Positions 44,421-55,378 are shown, numbered from the stretch's first letter. The stretch: DNA of 64,000 nucleotides from Heterohyrax brucei (GCA_028571685.1 CM053156.1:83703049-83767048), one strand, 5' to 3'. Program-made: numbers and translations. Notes: generated by a model from the sequence alone, not told the origin.

Positions 44421-45772
44421 GCATCAGCTGCGTGCCCAAAGCCATTGAGTGGGTGAAGAAAATCAGGCGAGTATGGCATCGAACCCTGGGTACTCACATT
44501 CTGTTGCAATATCACTTGTATATAGTGATACCTCACTGACAACGCTGATGACGCAGCAGTTTCATCAATCAGTGAGGTGGGAAGGATAGCTCACCGGCGG
44601 CCTTTCTCACCATAGCCTTGTCACGCCCACTCAGATGACTGCGCAGGACTGTGTCCACAGAGTAATCGTGGCCCAGAAAAGGGGTCAGTCAGTGTGCCAC
44701 CCTAGTGGACTTGAAACGAGCCACCAGAGGCAGGGAAGAAAGGATCTCCCTGCCACCAAGAATAGCCAGAATCAGAGAGTATGTCTTTGGGCCAGGGTTC
44801 CAAGAGCAGGAGACAGGATATTGGGCTTCCCAGCCCAAGGACTAAGAAATCAGAGTGCCTCTGGGCAGATGCCTACAGCCAGAGAGAAGTGTGTTGGTGA
44901 GCACAACAGAAAAGAGGCTGTCGCGATGTAAGGACTATATCTTTGGGGTTCCCAGCCTCCCATGTAAACTAAACCCCAGAGAGCTAAGTACTCTTTGAGT
45001 TTTGTGTGGTCATTGCATTGAATTATGCAGCCCAGGAGAGAAGCAGAGAACGCCGTGCAGGGGACAGCTGGTGTCAAAGGCACACTGGACCTCCACCTCA
45101 GAGGAATCAGCCTCAGGGTGTTGATCTTGATTCTCCTTCTGTCTTGTGAAGTTAGAGGAGATCAGACGTTGTCCCTGAACCAGTTTACAATATATATCTG
45201 AGGAAACTCCTGGGACTCCTTTATTTTTCCACTGGTGCTGACTCAGGAAAAAATCCAAAATCCTTTTCGAAAAGTAACTCAGAAACAAGCCTTCTAAACA
45301 ATATAATTTACATCAGCACCGAACAATTATTTCTCTCCTTTTGAATGAGAGAGTTCTTCCAGACTGAGCTTACAACCTACCATTTGAAGCTGTGGCTGTG
45401 AAGTCTGACTCACTCTATTTTGAGGGATTAGTTAGTACAGCCTTGGCTTAATTATCTTTTGGTCTCCTCTTTAGTTCCTAACTCACCTTATTGGATCAAA
45501 TGCCTTGAGATGGTAATAAACACTCCTATTTCTCTGTTAGGCAATCAGACCCATTCACCTCCCAGCACCGAGCTTGTCATCAGAAGCAAGGTGACAGAGC
45601 CTGACATCACACAGCTCGGTACAGTAAGTCAAGCAGCTATTCATGTTGCACAGCTGCCATGGCTCCTTTATAAAATATTCATTTATGTTATGTCATTCTT
45701 TACCCGGCTGCCGAGAAGGAAACAGCTGAGAAATCTTGAAGTCATTAGATTGCAGTCAGCGCCATACAGGCA
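44421..45772. other. Unassigned; CpG-richer patch at 44530-44935
   Basis: No repeat recognised. About ten CpGs fall in 400 bp at 44530-44935, more than in the flanks. Frames at 44635-44931 and 45459-45848 lack domains. Confidence 0.4.
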
Positions 45773-46348
45773 CACGAGGTCTGACAGTGAAGTCTATGAA
45801 CTTGGTTGCTCTAAGTGCCACATACCTCATCACGGAGTATCACTATAGTCACTTGTGAAGTACTCCCCTGGGGAAGCTATGTATGTAGCTATGTATGCCC
45901 CAACACCAGCACGTAGTCCACCTTTCAAAGCAATTTTGGAACTTTTCCTGGAATGGCCACTACGCATGGTGGCAAGTTGTGAATTTAACTATATAGTCAC
46001 CTGGGAGGGAGTTTTTAGCCAGGAAACAGACAACTGGATTGGAACACTGTCCCTGCTCACCAGATCTGGCCCTCAGTGACTTTTTTCTTTACCCAAAGAT
46101 AAAAGAAATATTGAAAGGAAGACATTTGGATGACATTCAGGACATCAAGAGTAATATGACGACTGCTCTGATGGCCGTTCCAGAAACAAAGATCTAGAAT
46201 TGCTTTGAAGGGCGGACTAGGCACTGGCATCAGTGCCTAGCTTTCCAAGGGGAGTACGTTGAAGGTGACTGTGGTGATAACTAGCATCGAGATATGTAGT
46301 ACTTTTTCTAGGATGAGTTTGTGAACTTCGTTGGTCATCCTTGTATGC
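45773..46348 (+). mobile_element. Mariner-family element, MARNA-like
   Basis: A 576-bp element with terminal inverted repeats: left 'cgaggtctgacagtgaagtc' and right 'ggatgagtttgtgaacttcg', which pair imperfectly. The length is near that of the non-autonomous MARNA family. Internal sequence retains part of a transposase gene. Confidence 0.8.
46040..46275 (+). pseudogene. Mariner transposase C-terminal remnant
   Basis: The bases 'tcaccagatctggccctcag' followed by 'tgacttttttctttaccc' correspond to the SPDLAPSDFFLFP box of mariner transposases, whose second Asp is catalytic. Downstream, 'gacattcaggacatcaagag' and 'gcgcctagctttcc'-like sequence match the C-terminus. Frames are broken, and the N-terminal half is deleted as in MARNA. 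Confidence 0.75.
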
Positions 46349-46431
46349 TGATGCATCTGCCGTTAATGTGGAGTGGGGACGGGATGGGACGGGAGCTCTT
46401 GCGCTTCTATTAACAGATTTTAAAAAACATT

Positions 46432-47139
46432 AACAAGTTGGCACAGCAGTTAAGTGCTCAGCTACTAACACGACAGCTCAAACTGTAACCTCAGTCGTGG
46501 GTCTGTGTTGCCTGTCCTCAAAGCAGAGACTGAGACAGGAGGTGAGATGATTCAGTGAGGACACTGATTGAGTGCCAACACGCAGGAGGCGAGGGGGAAT
46601 CAGTTCCTCCAAAGCTTGCCTGTGTGTGTAGGCTAAGCCTGGAGGTTATATAGGTTGATTGAGAGGGGCACACTGGTTAACACTTTTCCTGGTCCACACA
46701 AGTAATTCTTTCAATGTTTCAACAATATTCTTTGGGGGAGTGGGTCTCCATGGCTCCAACAAGTCAGGGCTTGACAATTATCCAAACAACCTGGTGATTC
46801 GGTTCAGTAGTCTTAGAGAATACCTGAAAGGATATAAACAGAACAATTAATCAATGTTCCTATGAGGAAAAGAACAGCTGTGTGACTTATGACTAGTATA
46901 AGGTAAATTCTTATGGATGGGGGAAAATCAGACTCTCAGGACTCAATGTTTATGACACGGTTGTCTTAACTACTGTTTGTAGCAAGATGGAGTCGGGCTG
47001 CCCAAGGGCCTCCCATTCAGAACCACCCAGCGTGGCTCCTCTGGAGAAGACCTGGGCCTACTCTAGTGAAGAGGACAGCCTCGGAAACCTTATGAGTGGT
47101 TGCACTCAGCCACACGGGCTTCCTAGGAGTTGAAGACAG
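46432..47139 (+). mobile_element. AfroSINE, long form, split by an LTR
   Basis: Head piece 46432-46493 ('ttggcacagcagttaagtgc') and remainder 47020-47139 ('gaaccacccagcgtggctcc' to 'ttcctaggagttgaag') join in consensus order. Confidence 0.85.
46494..47019 (-). mobile_element. Solo LTR with 4-bp target duplication
   Basis: 526 bp with TG...CA ends, flanked by 'aaac' (46490-46493) and 'gaac' (47020-47023), which is 'gaac' in the SINE consensus. The 4-bp length suits a class I endogenous retrovirus. On the minus strand there is a TATA motif in 'caacctatataacctcc' near 46650, followed by a U5-like pyrimidine-rich end. No internal sequence remains. Confidence 0.75.
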
Positions 47140-47365
47140 CAGGAAACACTGCCTGATTCTGCACTGTTCTCACATCACTGGAGGACTGAACCATTACGAT
47201 CCATGGGGTTTTCATTGACTAAAACCTGTCTAGCATCACAACAACACACAAAGCACTGCTGAGCAACTTTTGGTGGCTGGGTGTGAGGAGCACTGGTCAG
47301 AAACCAAATCCAGGTCTCCTACATGGAAGGGCAAGAACTCTACACGACTGAACCCTCCAAAAAAA
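47140..47365 (-). mobile_element. Composite SINE with tRNA-Gly-like head
   Basis: On the minus strand the head at 47360-47305 reads 'gagggttcagtcgtgtagag' and 'ggagacctggatttggtt'. RTE-like body and tail continue down to 'aaacactgcctgattctgca'. Diverged from the copies at 16596 and 24933. Confidence 0.75.
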
Positions 47366-47521
47366 AAACTCGCACCTACTGATGTCAATTCTGACTCACA
47401 GCGATCCTATAGGATGAAGTAGAACTACCCCATAGAGTTTCCGAAGAGTACCTGGTGGATCGAACTGCCAACCTTTTAGTTAGCAGTTGTAGTGCTTAAC
47501 CTCTATGCCACCACGGTTTCC
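47366..47521 (-). mobile_element. AfroSINE, short form
   Basis: Reverse copy, 'ctactgatgtcaattctgac' to 'atgccaccacggtttcc', right after the composite SINE. Confidence 0.93.
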
Positions 47522-48818
47522 TCTAAGCCCTCAGGCTATCCATTTTCTGCTTATCGCTGTGAAAACAGAAGTTATTCTTATGTTAAAATAATTATTTCAC
47601 CAACAAAAATACAGAAAGTCTTAACCCATGTGCGCTATAGTGAATGTGTTTCCTACTCTGTCTGTAAGGACTTCTCCTGAGAAGTGGAAATTGTGTGTTC
47701 CTGCAGCAGCTCTGAGCATCAAGGAGGGTTGACGTGAGCAGCTGCAGAGTCATTGTGTAAATGGGAGCTAGTTAACCGAGATGTATGGGAAAGTCTATGT
47801 GAGACTCATTTACAACACAGGGTGCGTGTCCTCGCAACAATACAAATAAATTCTTCCAATTGCCCTTGGTCTTGGGATATGTGTCTAGAATGTGCTGGAT
47901 TTGCAGAAGAATTTAAATTAATAGGTACAACCTTCCAGCGACTAGTGCAATAGTCTCGTAAATTTGTTCTGTTTGCTAACGATGCTCTAGGAAAGGACAT
48001 TCTCTGGAAGTTTCTAACATGAAAACCCACAAATTTGACAGGATTTTCTAATTCTAGGAGACTATTAAAAATAAAATAATACCAAGACTTGTGATTTACC
48101 AGGGTGCCTTTGTGTTTTGGTGGTGTTTGAAAATGATTTATCAAATATATTTTGGAGTTAAAAAAAAAAAACTCCATTCTTTCAAGAGCGAATCCTTTGG
48201 TGGTGTTATTAAACACCAGATAACACCCTGACCAATTTCTGATGGGTGCTTCTTGTAGTCCCAGCCTTGCAAGCAGCATTGCTAGTGGGAAAATGAGAAT
48301 GGTTTCTGATGCTTTATGGAGCCAGAGCTGCAAAACTAATATTTCTGTGTTCATTTCTTTCTATTGTCTTCTGTTGTGCACAATATTGGAGGCACAGTGG
48401 CAGGACTTTGACAGGAAGGGAATTTTTAAAACAGACAAAATGGTTCTCTCCTCTCCTGGAATGTCAGTTCATTTGCTAGACTTTGGCAGCCACTGGCGCC
48501 AGCCCACAGCTTTGGGTTCACAGTTTTGTTCACACTTCCTAAAATAAAGCTAATATACTAGGTACACAGCATATTAAATTCTGCAGATGGCACCGGGCTG
48601 AAATATAATAGATACTGAAGCCTCTGTCTCCGGAATGTGATTTATTCAATCACACTATCCATCTTTCTCATTCGTAGAGACGCGGTAGGCATTCAAAAAT
48701 ACTCACTGGATGCAGTCATGGATGGTGGCTACATGCCACTACTTCCATCCGGGATCTTCCTCCATCTGCTGAGAAAGTCCGCCAGCCACCTGATGAGTCA
48801 CCGACTGGGGAGGGTGAC
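47522..48818. other. Unassigned; holds the longest open frame
   Basis: A 182-codon reverse frame at 47806-48354 is the longest in the window. It includes a run of Phe encoded by an A-tract and shows no recognisable domain, signal or splice context. I see no repeat here. Confidence 0.4.
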
Positions 48819-49463
48819 TGTCTTCGTTTCCGAGGAATGCCATAACAATATACCACTGTGTGGGTGGCACCCAAGAACAGACCCTTATTGTTCACAGTTC
48901 TAGGGACTAGACATTTAAATGCAGGGCATCAAGAGGAGCTGTGCCTCTCCACCCACTCCAGAAGTTTCTTCCTGTTCTTTGCAGCTTCCAGTGGCCCCAG
49001 GCGCCCATTGGCCGTCTTTGGGTTATAGGTGGGTCCTCATGTGGTTTTTTCTCCACCTGACTCTGTTTCTACATCTGTTCTCCTCTTCTAGAAGCTATCA
49101 CTCAGAAAGGATGCTTGTGGCTGCTGGGAGTTGCTGTTCAAGTCCATTGTGACTCATGGCAACCTCCCGCATGCTGAGTAGAACCGGGTTCCATAATCTT
49201 CAAAGCTGTGACCTTTCAGAAGCAGATTGTAAGGTCTCTCAAGGCACCTCTGGATGGGTTTGAAACACCAGGTTTTTTGGTTTGTTTGTCAAATGCCACC
49301 CAGGAACTTCCAAAGAGGATTAGGACTCATCTTACTCCAGTGTGACCTCATTAACTTAACTGACAACGTCTTCAAAGACTCTATTTCCAAACAAGGTCAC
49401 ATTTAAAGGTACAGGGGAGAACGTCAATGTATCTTTTTGATGGACACTATTTTGTCCATAACA
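48819..49463 (-). mobile_element. MLT1 LTR (MaLR), nearly complete, split by a SINE
   Basis: Starts 'tgtcttcgtttccgaggaat' and ends 'gacactattttgtccataaca', the complement of MLT1 in full order, including 'ccaaacaaggtcacatttaa' near the end. A reverse SINE interrupts it. Confidence 0.87.
49121..49290 (-). mobile_element. AfroSINE, long form, truncated at the head
   Basis: 'agttgctgttcaagtccatt' tail and 'cagaagcagattgtaaggtc' block; the head region after the B box is decayed. Confidence 0.82.
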
Positions 49464-49559
49464 AATGTTTCAACTCTTTTGCTTCCCTTTAGGGTTTTCC
49501 AGTTCTAGCTACACCGATCCCATGGCCATCATATTCTCTTCTCTGTGGACACAGTGTAA

Positions 49560-49800
49560 GCTAGCAATTAAAAGTAGATATTGGTGTTACACTGAGCCCT
49601 GGTTCAAACCACTGCTCAGTCCACATTGGCTTGCTGGTTGGATAAAGTTATTCAGAGTCTCTGATCCTCAGTTTCTTCCTCTGTTAAATGGAGACTGTAG
49701 GAACAAATGTTTCATGTGGTTGTGTGACAATGAAATGGATTTACATATGAGCAACTAGTATGTGAAACAGGAGTGTGCTCAAAATAAAAGCTAAATGTTA
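49560..49800 (+). mobile_element. MIR SINE
   Basis: 'agagtctctgatcctcagtt', 'tcttcctctgttaaatggag' and 'gcaactagtatgtgaaacag' give the MIR core and 3' end. Confidence 0.85.
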
Positions 49801-49867
49801 TTTTGTTTCACATTAGTCTTTTATAGTTTGCTTACTGGGGTAATCTTCCCTTGCTGCTGCTGCTGCT

Positions 49868-50325
49868 TTTTGATATTTTATTGTGTTTTTGGTAAAAGTT
49901 TATACAGAAAATTATATACTTACATAAAGGTTTCCATACATGTTGTTTACGACATTGCATCTTTCACAATGTGTCAGCATTCTCATTATCTCCGTTCTGA
50001 TTGTTCTGTTTCCATTCTTCTAGCTTCCCTTACCATCTCATCTTTCGGGTAAATATTACCCATTTGGTTTCATTCAGATGATTGCTTAGAGCAGCACTGT
50101 ACTCATGGGGGATATTATTTATTTTATAAGCCAATTTGTCATTTGGTGGAATGATGACCCCTGAGAGGAGTTTAAGTTCCAAGTTGAAAGTGTATTCCAG
50201 GGTGATAATCTCAGGCATTCCTCTAGTCTCTCCTAGACTAGAAATTCTGGATTTTTTTTTTAGGAATTTGAGTTTTGTCCTACATTACTCTCTGTTTCTA
50301 TCCAGGACCTCTTACTTCTTATGAA
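49868..50325 (-). mobile_element. L1 LINE 3' UTR end
   Basis: 'ttttattgtgtttttggtaa' is the complement of the L1 tail; 'acgacattgcatctttcaca', 'tttggtttcattcagatgat' and 'agactagaaattctggattt' follow the afrothere 3' UTR. 5'-truncated; no ORF2. Confidence 0.75.
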
Positions 50326-51015
50326 AAGAAGAAAATTTGTCCCTATCATCAGGACAGTTGAAATTTATTCAGAGAAAGGATAGGACATTGGCTATAGCAA
50401 CATAAGGCCAGCTCACCGCTGCTCTGTCTCCCACCTGAAGGTAATCCATTCGAGAGCTCTCCCTGAGGTTCTCTTAGTCACCCCTCATAAAGCCTGGAGG
50501 CATCTTGTCATCATTTCTTGCACAAAATTATCTCTCTAATCACCCTGACACTTTTTATAGTCTCCAAGTGGAGGAAAAGATTCAAGAGTCACGATGGCCA
50601 TCCGCAGCCTTCCCCAAGCAGCTCGCACATGCACTGGTACCAGATAGCCACTATATTGGCAACTAAGGGAAAAACGGACAGGAAGGGTTCTGTTATTCAC
50701 TGTTACAACTGTAAAGCACTTCACATAGTGACTTTCATTTGGCAAGGGCTCCAAAAAGGTTGGTCATCATTATTAATGTCCTCAACAACACTTTGGGAAG
50801 ACTCTATTCCAGTCACATGTTTCCACCACACATAAGCCAATAATTTCCTCATTTTCAGGCTCAAAATTGCTTTGCTTAGCTCTAACCCTTTTCCTAGAAC
50901 TTTCTGTAAATTCTGCCCTGTCTAACCAAATCTTATCTAATTTTCGTGAACCATAATCTTTTCTATCTATCTAGCAATCTGGTAAAATTCAATATTAATG
51001 ATACACAGCATTTCT
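50326..51015. other. Unassigned
   Basis: No repeat assigned; 'gtaaagcacttcacatagtg' near 50710 is weakly MIR-like. The 105-codon frame at 50518-50835 has no domain. Confidence 0.4.
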
Positions 51016-51560
51016 TCAATTACCTATTCATTGAACAAACATTTATTGAGCTCTGTCTAGGAAAACCTAGTTGCACAGTGGTTGTGGGTTTGGCTGCTAA
51101 CCGAAAGGTCGGCAGTTCAAATCCACCAGCCACTCCTTCGAAACGCTATGGAGAAGTTCTACTCAGTCCTATAGGGTTCTATGGGTTGGAATCAACTCTT
51201 TGATAGTGGGTTATCTAGGCCACAAACATTGAGGAAACTAAGAAGAAAGACATTACCCAGACTTCGAGGAGCTTATGGTCAGTTTGAGGAAATAGACAAG
51301 ATAAATAAATAATGAAAGTAATTTCAAAACAATTCTAGGACAAATGTGACAGAGAAGCAGGTGGAAGGACATCTAACTGATAACCTGGCAGAACTGGAAA
51401 AATGTTTAGACATTGAAATATTAAAGAATTCTTCTTGGAGGGGTGTCATTGAGTGAATTTTCAAAGATAAAGAACAGTCTGTCAGTTAAGATGAAGAGAA
51501 AGAGAAACAGACAAGGGAGGCTTCTTTGGCAATCTGGATATGGATATAAGGTAAAAACAG
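51016..51560 (-). mobile_element. L2 LINE, reverse, split by a SINE
   Basis: 'tcattgaacaaacatttatt' starts the complement of the L2 3' end. After the SINE it resumes 'cttcgaggagcttatggtca' and runs to about 51560. Confidence 0.78.
51060..51214 (+). mobile_element. AfroSINE, short form
   Basis: Head 'gaaaacctagttgcacagtg' to tail 'caactctttgatagtgggtt', inside the L2. Confidence 0.93.
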
Positions 51561-51605
51561 AAAACTGAATTTCATGAAACATCAAATTAGAAGACGATTC
51601 TGGCA

Positions 51606-52480
51606 TCACTGCCACATTGGGCTGTGAACTCTGAGACAACTGTCCTTATGGGTCTCTTCTAACACCGATTTGGGTCTCTTCTTTCTTTCCCATCTTTTTA
51701 ATGACCTCTTGCTTTCTTCATGTATGATGTCCTTGATATTCCACAACTCATCTGGCATCTGGTCAGTAGGGTTTAGTGTGTCAGAACTAGTCATGAGATG
51801 GTCCAAATTCAAGTGGGATATACTGAAGTTTATACTTTGACTCTTACAGACTCATTCTAATTTTCTTCGACCACAACTTGAACTTGCATATGAGCAGTTA
51901 GCCTCTAGTCTTGTTCTGGATGATGGTGTGGAGGTTTTCCAGCATCTGTTTCCACAGATGTAGTTGATTTGCATCTTGTGTACTTAATCTGGTGAGGTCC
52001 ATGGGTATAGTCACCATTTATGTTGATGAAAAAGGTATTTGCAATGAAGAAGTCCTTGGTCTTTAAAAAAAAAAAAAAATCCTAATGTGTGATTTCCAGC
52101 ATCCTTTCTATCAAAAGGGTCGTATTTTCCAAATACCAATTCTCCTTCTTCATTCTTAACTTTTGCATTCCAATCATCAATAATTATCAATGCATCTTGA
52201 TTGTGTTGTTTAATCAACTTGAGACTGCTAAAGTTGGTAAAAATCATCAGTTTCTTAATCTTTGGCCTTAGTGGTTAGTACATAAATTTGAATGATAGTC
52301 ATTTTCTGATAATTTCCAATTTTCCTAGATTTATACTTAATACATTCCACATTTGATTATCATTGGATACCTGTAGCTGTTTCTTCTCATTCTGAGTCAC
52401 GCAACATCAGCAAATGATGGTCCCAAAATCCTGAGTCCATTCACATCATTAAGGTGGACTCTACTTTGAGGACACATTTC
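51606..52480 (-). mobile_element. RTE 5' piece, inverted
   Basis: Reverse RTE sequence from the linker after the endonuclease (left) to the 5' leader (right, 'cattaaggtggactctactt'). It joins the plus-strand 3' piece at about 52490. Geometry is given in the findings. Confidence 0.9.
51640..52330 (-). pseudogene. RTE endonuclease remnant
   Basis: At 52011-52247 (minus) 'DALIIIDDWNAKVKNEEGEL' carries the DWNAKV box of RTE/APE endonucleases, whose Asp and Asn are active-site residues. It is followed by 'GLLHCKYLFHQHKW', the usual block ahead of the next conserved region. A poly-T tract (52063-52078 plus strand) disrupts the frame. 51606-51812 encodes the linker 'DELWNIKDIIHEESKRSLKR'. Stops and frameshifts make it inactive. 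Confidence 0.88.
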
Positions 52481-52490
52481 TTCTTCTGTC

Positions 52491-53345
52491 ACATGTTGAG
52501 TGTTTGAAGCATTTACTGATGCAGATCAATGACCACAGCCTTCAGTATGTATTATACCTCAATACAAAGAAAAACAAAAACCCTCACAACTGGACCAATA
52601 AGCAAAATCATGAAAAATGGAGAAAACATTCAAATTGTAAAGATTTTTATTTTACTTGTATTCGTAATCAACACCCATGGAAGCAACAGTCAACAAATTA
52701 ACCAATGCATTGGACTGTACAATTCTACTGCAAGAAATCACTTTAATGTGTTAAAAAGCAACCATGTCAATTCAAGGACTCAGGTTTGTCTGACCGAAGC
52801 CACCACGGTGCTTTCAATCCTCCCACATGCATGTGAAAGCTGAATAATGAATATGTAAGACTGAAGAAAAATCAGTACCTTTGAGGTCAGCAGTTCAAAT
52901 CTACCAGGGGCTCCTTCGGAAACTATGGGGCAGTTCTACTGTGACCTCTAGGGTCACTGTGAGTCGGACCTGACTTGATGGCAGTGGGTTTTGAATTACG
53001 TGTTGGAAAGAATCTTGAACATACCATGGGCTGATAGTATGAGAAGCTGTCTGTCTCGGAAGACATACATCCAGAAAGCTCATTAGAAGCAAGAATGGTA
53101 AGACTTCATCTCACATACTTTCAGCTTGTTGTCAAGGGAGACCAGGACATCATGCTTGGTAAAGCAGAGGGTCAGCAAAGAAGGGGAGAGCTCTCAGTGA
53201 GATGGTCCAACACAATGGCTACAACAATGCACTCAAGCTTAGCAGTGATTGTGAGGCTGGCCCAGGACTGGACACTTTTTCATTCTTTTGTACATGGGGT
53301 TGCAATAGTGGGAACCAACTGGATGGCATCTAACAACAACAACAG
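52491..53345 (+). mobile_element. RTE 3' piece of the same inverted copy, split by a SINE
   Basis: Starts in the reverse-transcriptase region ('gaagcatttactgatgcaga') and ends 'ggcatctaacaacaacaac'. Coding remnants at 52504-52843 include 'LLMQINDHSLQYVLYLNTKK' and, in another frame, the 'TTGPISKIMKNGENIQIVK' segment. SINE at 52884-52998. Confidence 0.9.
52884..52998 (+). mobile_element. AfroSINE, 5'-truncated
   Basis: Starts at the B box ('tcagcagttcaaatctacca') and ends 'gatggcagtgggttttg'; the tRNA head is missing. Confidence 0.92.
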
Positions 53346-53484
53346 TTCTTTTGGATGTGGCACAGAACGGCTCTTTCAATGGGAAAGTATAGCTATCAGG
53401 GTCCTTCGAGGAAAACAGAAAACATACTAGGTATTTTAAGAGAGATTACTTAATACAAGGAAGTAGTTTAAAAATCAACAGACT

Positions 53485-53635
53485 AGGCAGGAAAAGTTTC
53501 TTAACTTCCATATGCCTCAAGTTCCTCATTTGTAAAGTGGGGATAATAACTGTGGAGCTTTCATGAACTTTGAGTGAGTCAACAAGCAAAAAGAACATGA
53601 TTTGCATCTGGCACAAAGCATGTCCTTTAGAGCAT
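53485..53635 (+). mobile_element. MIR SINE
   Basis: 'cctcaagttcctcatttgta', 'aagtggggataataactgtg' and 'gcatctggcacaaagcatgt': well preserved core. Confidence 0.88.
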
Positions 53636-53787
53636 TAGCCATCATCCCCCTAAGGGGTAACCATGTCATTTCCCACATATTTTTGTGTTCTTTTATTTTC
53701 TCTCATACTCATATCCTGAACTAATAACAAGAATAATCTTATTAATCATAATAAATCAATAATTATTTCAACTACATATAAACTCTG

Positions 53788-53968
53788 TTGTTGTGTGCTC
53801 TCCAATCCATTTCAGCTCATAGTGACCCACATGGCAGACTAGTACTGCCCCATAGAGTACTCTTAACTGTAATCTTCATAGAAGCAGATCAGCAGGTCTT
53901 TCTCCCTCAGAGCCACTGGGTAGATTCAAGCAACCAACATTTAGGTCAGCAGCTGAACACATAGTGTC
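53788..53968 (-). mobile_element. AfroSINE, long form
   Basis: 'ttgttgtgtgctctccaatc' tail to 'aggtcagcagctgaacacat'; the extreme head is missing. First of five consecutive SINE/RTE pieces. Confidence 0.9.
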
Positions 53969-53981
53969 ATGTAAACTGTGT

Positions 53982-54139
53982 GTTCTTAGGTGACTTTGAT
54001 TCAATTCTGACTTACAGTGACACCATTGGGTAGAGCAGAAAGGAAGCCAATTGCCAGGTCTTTTTCCCTCAGAGCCACTAGGTGAGTTCAAAACATCGGC
54101 CTTTTGGTTAGCGGCCACACTCTTAACCATTTGCACCAG
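53982..54139 (-). mobile_element. AfroSINE, long form, shortened
   Basis: 'gtgactttgattcaattctg' to 'taaccatttgcacc'; part of the middle is deleted. Confidence 0.88.
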
Positions 54140-54154
54140 TATGCACTGCTGTCG

Positions 54155-54315
54155 GGAAACCCTGGTGGTGTAGTGGGTTAAGCGCTATGTCTGTTAACCA
54201 AAAGGTCGGCAGTTCAAATCCTCCATGTGCTCCTTGGAAACTATGGGGCAGTTCTACTCTGACCTCCACGGTCACTATGAGTTGGACCCGATTTGATGGC
54301 AGTGGATTTGGTTTC
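54155..54315 (+). mobile_element. AfroSINE, short form
   Basis: Well preserved: 'gaaaccctggtggtgtagtg' to 'gatggcagtggatttggttt'. Confidence 0.95.
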
Positions 54316-54317
54316 TG

Positions 54318-54467
54318 TCACTGTTGTCGAGTTGATTCTGACTCACAACGATCCCACAGGACAGAGTAGAACTGTTCCACAGAGTTTACAAGAGTGCTTG
54401 GTAGATCTGAACTGCCAGCCTTTTGGTTACCAGCCATAGCACTTAACCACAATGCCATCAGAGTTTC
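54318..54467 (-). mobile_element. AfroSINE, short form, tail-to-tail with its neighbour
   Basis: 'tcactgttgtcgagttgatt' to 'caatgccatcagagtttcc'. Its tail lies within a few bases of the preceding plus-strand copy's tail. Confidence 0.95.
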
Positions 54468-54501
54468 CGTGTCACCACTAGGACTCCTTTATAGAAACTA
54501 T

Positions 54502-54670
54502 CCTTGTTGTCATTGTTTGGTGATGTCAAGTCTACTCTGACTCGTAGTGACCTTAGATGTAACACAACAAAACACTGCCACATCCTGCACCATGCTCATG
54601 ACCGTTGGCTGTGTTTGAGGGCTTTTGTGGCACCCACTGAGTCAGTTCACCTTGTTGAGAATCTTCTTCT
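54502..54670 (-). mobile_element. RTE 3' end fragment
   Basis: 'ttgttgtcattgtttggtga', 'acaaaacactgccacatcct' and 'gagtcagttcaccttgttga'. Confidence 0.85.
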
Positions 54671-54689
54671 TATAGCAGTAATACATAAC

Positions 54690-54915
54690 ATTTGCCATTT
54701 CAGGTATTTTCCATATATTATTTCTTTCAGTTTTCAAAATACAGTGTACAAATAAGTAGCCCACAGTCTAATTTTTTTTTACAGCCAAGGAAGCTATGAT
54801 TCTAAGGGGCTGGTTGATAGCTATACAAGTTTCTGAGTTACAGGCAGAGGTAGCAGTTAAAGACTTGTTGATTCCCCAACTCCAGAGCCTCTGCTGTTAA
54901 TCACTATGCTTCCCT
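54690..54915 (-). mobile_element. MIR SINE
   Basis: 'gccatttcaggtattttcca', 'acagccaaggaagctatgat' and 'gagcctctgctgttaatcac': reverse MIR. Confidence 0.75.
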
Positions 54916-55219
54916 GCCTAGAAGTTCAATTGCACATCATTTTTTAGGTAAATTATAGTCTATCCACTCTCAAGTGTATTGAGCAAGTATAGGAAGTTGT
55001 GCTGTAGAAGAAAAACTACATGAAAACAGGATAAGGTATAATCCCTGGGGGGAGGGGAGGAAACAGTTTGCAAAATAGAACGTGTATTCCGATTGTATTT
55101 TTCTTTCCAAAAAATGTGTATGTATGTGTACTCATTAAAAAAAAACAACAACTGTAGTTGTTTATGAGAAAGTAAATAATGATTATCTCTCAATGACAGG
55201 TTAGGAGTGCTTATCTTTT
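54916..55219. other. Unassigned
   Basis: Nothing recognised; A-rich near 55140. Confidence 0.4.
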
Positions 55220-55378
55220 ATACCCTGGTGGTATAGGGGGTTAAGTGCTACCACTGCTAACCACAAGGTCGGCAGTTCAAATCCACCAGGCGCTCCTTGA
55301 ATACTCTGGGGGTCAGTTCTACCCTGGCCCCTAGGGTTGCCATGAGTTGGATCCAACTTGATGGCACTTGGCTTGGCA
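55220..55378 (+). mobile_element. AfroSINE, short form
   Basis: 'taccctggtggtataggggg' to 'gatggcacttggcttggc'; intact 'gtcggcagttcaaatccacc' B box. Confidence 0.94.
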
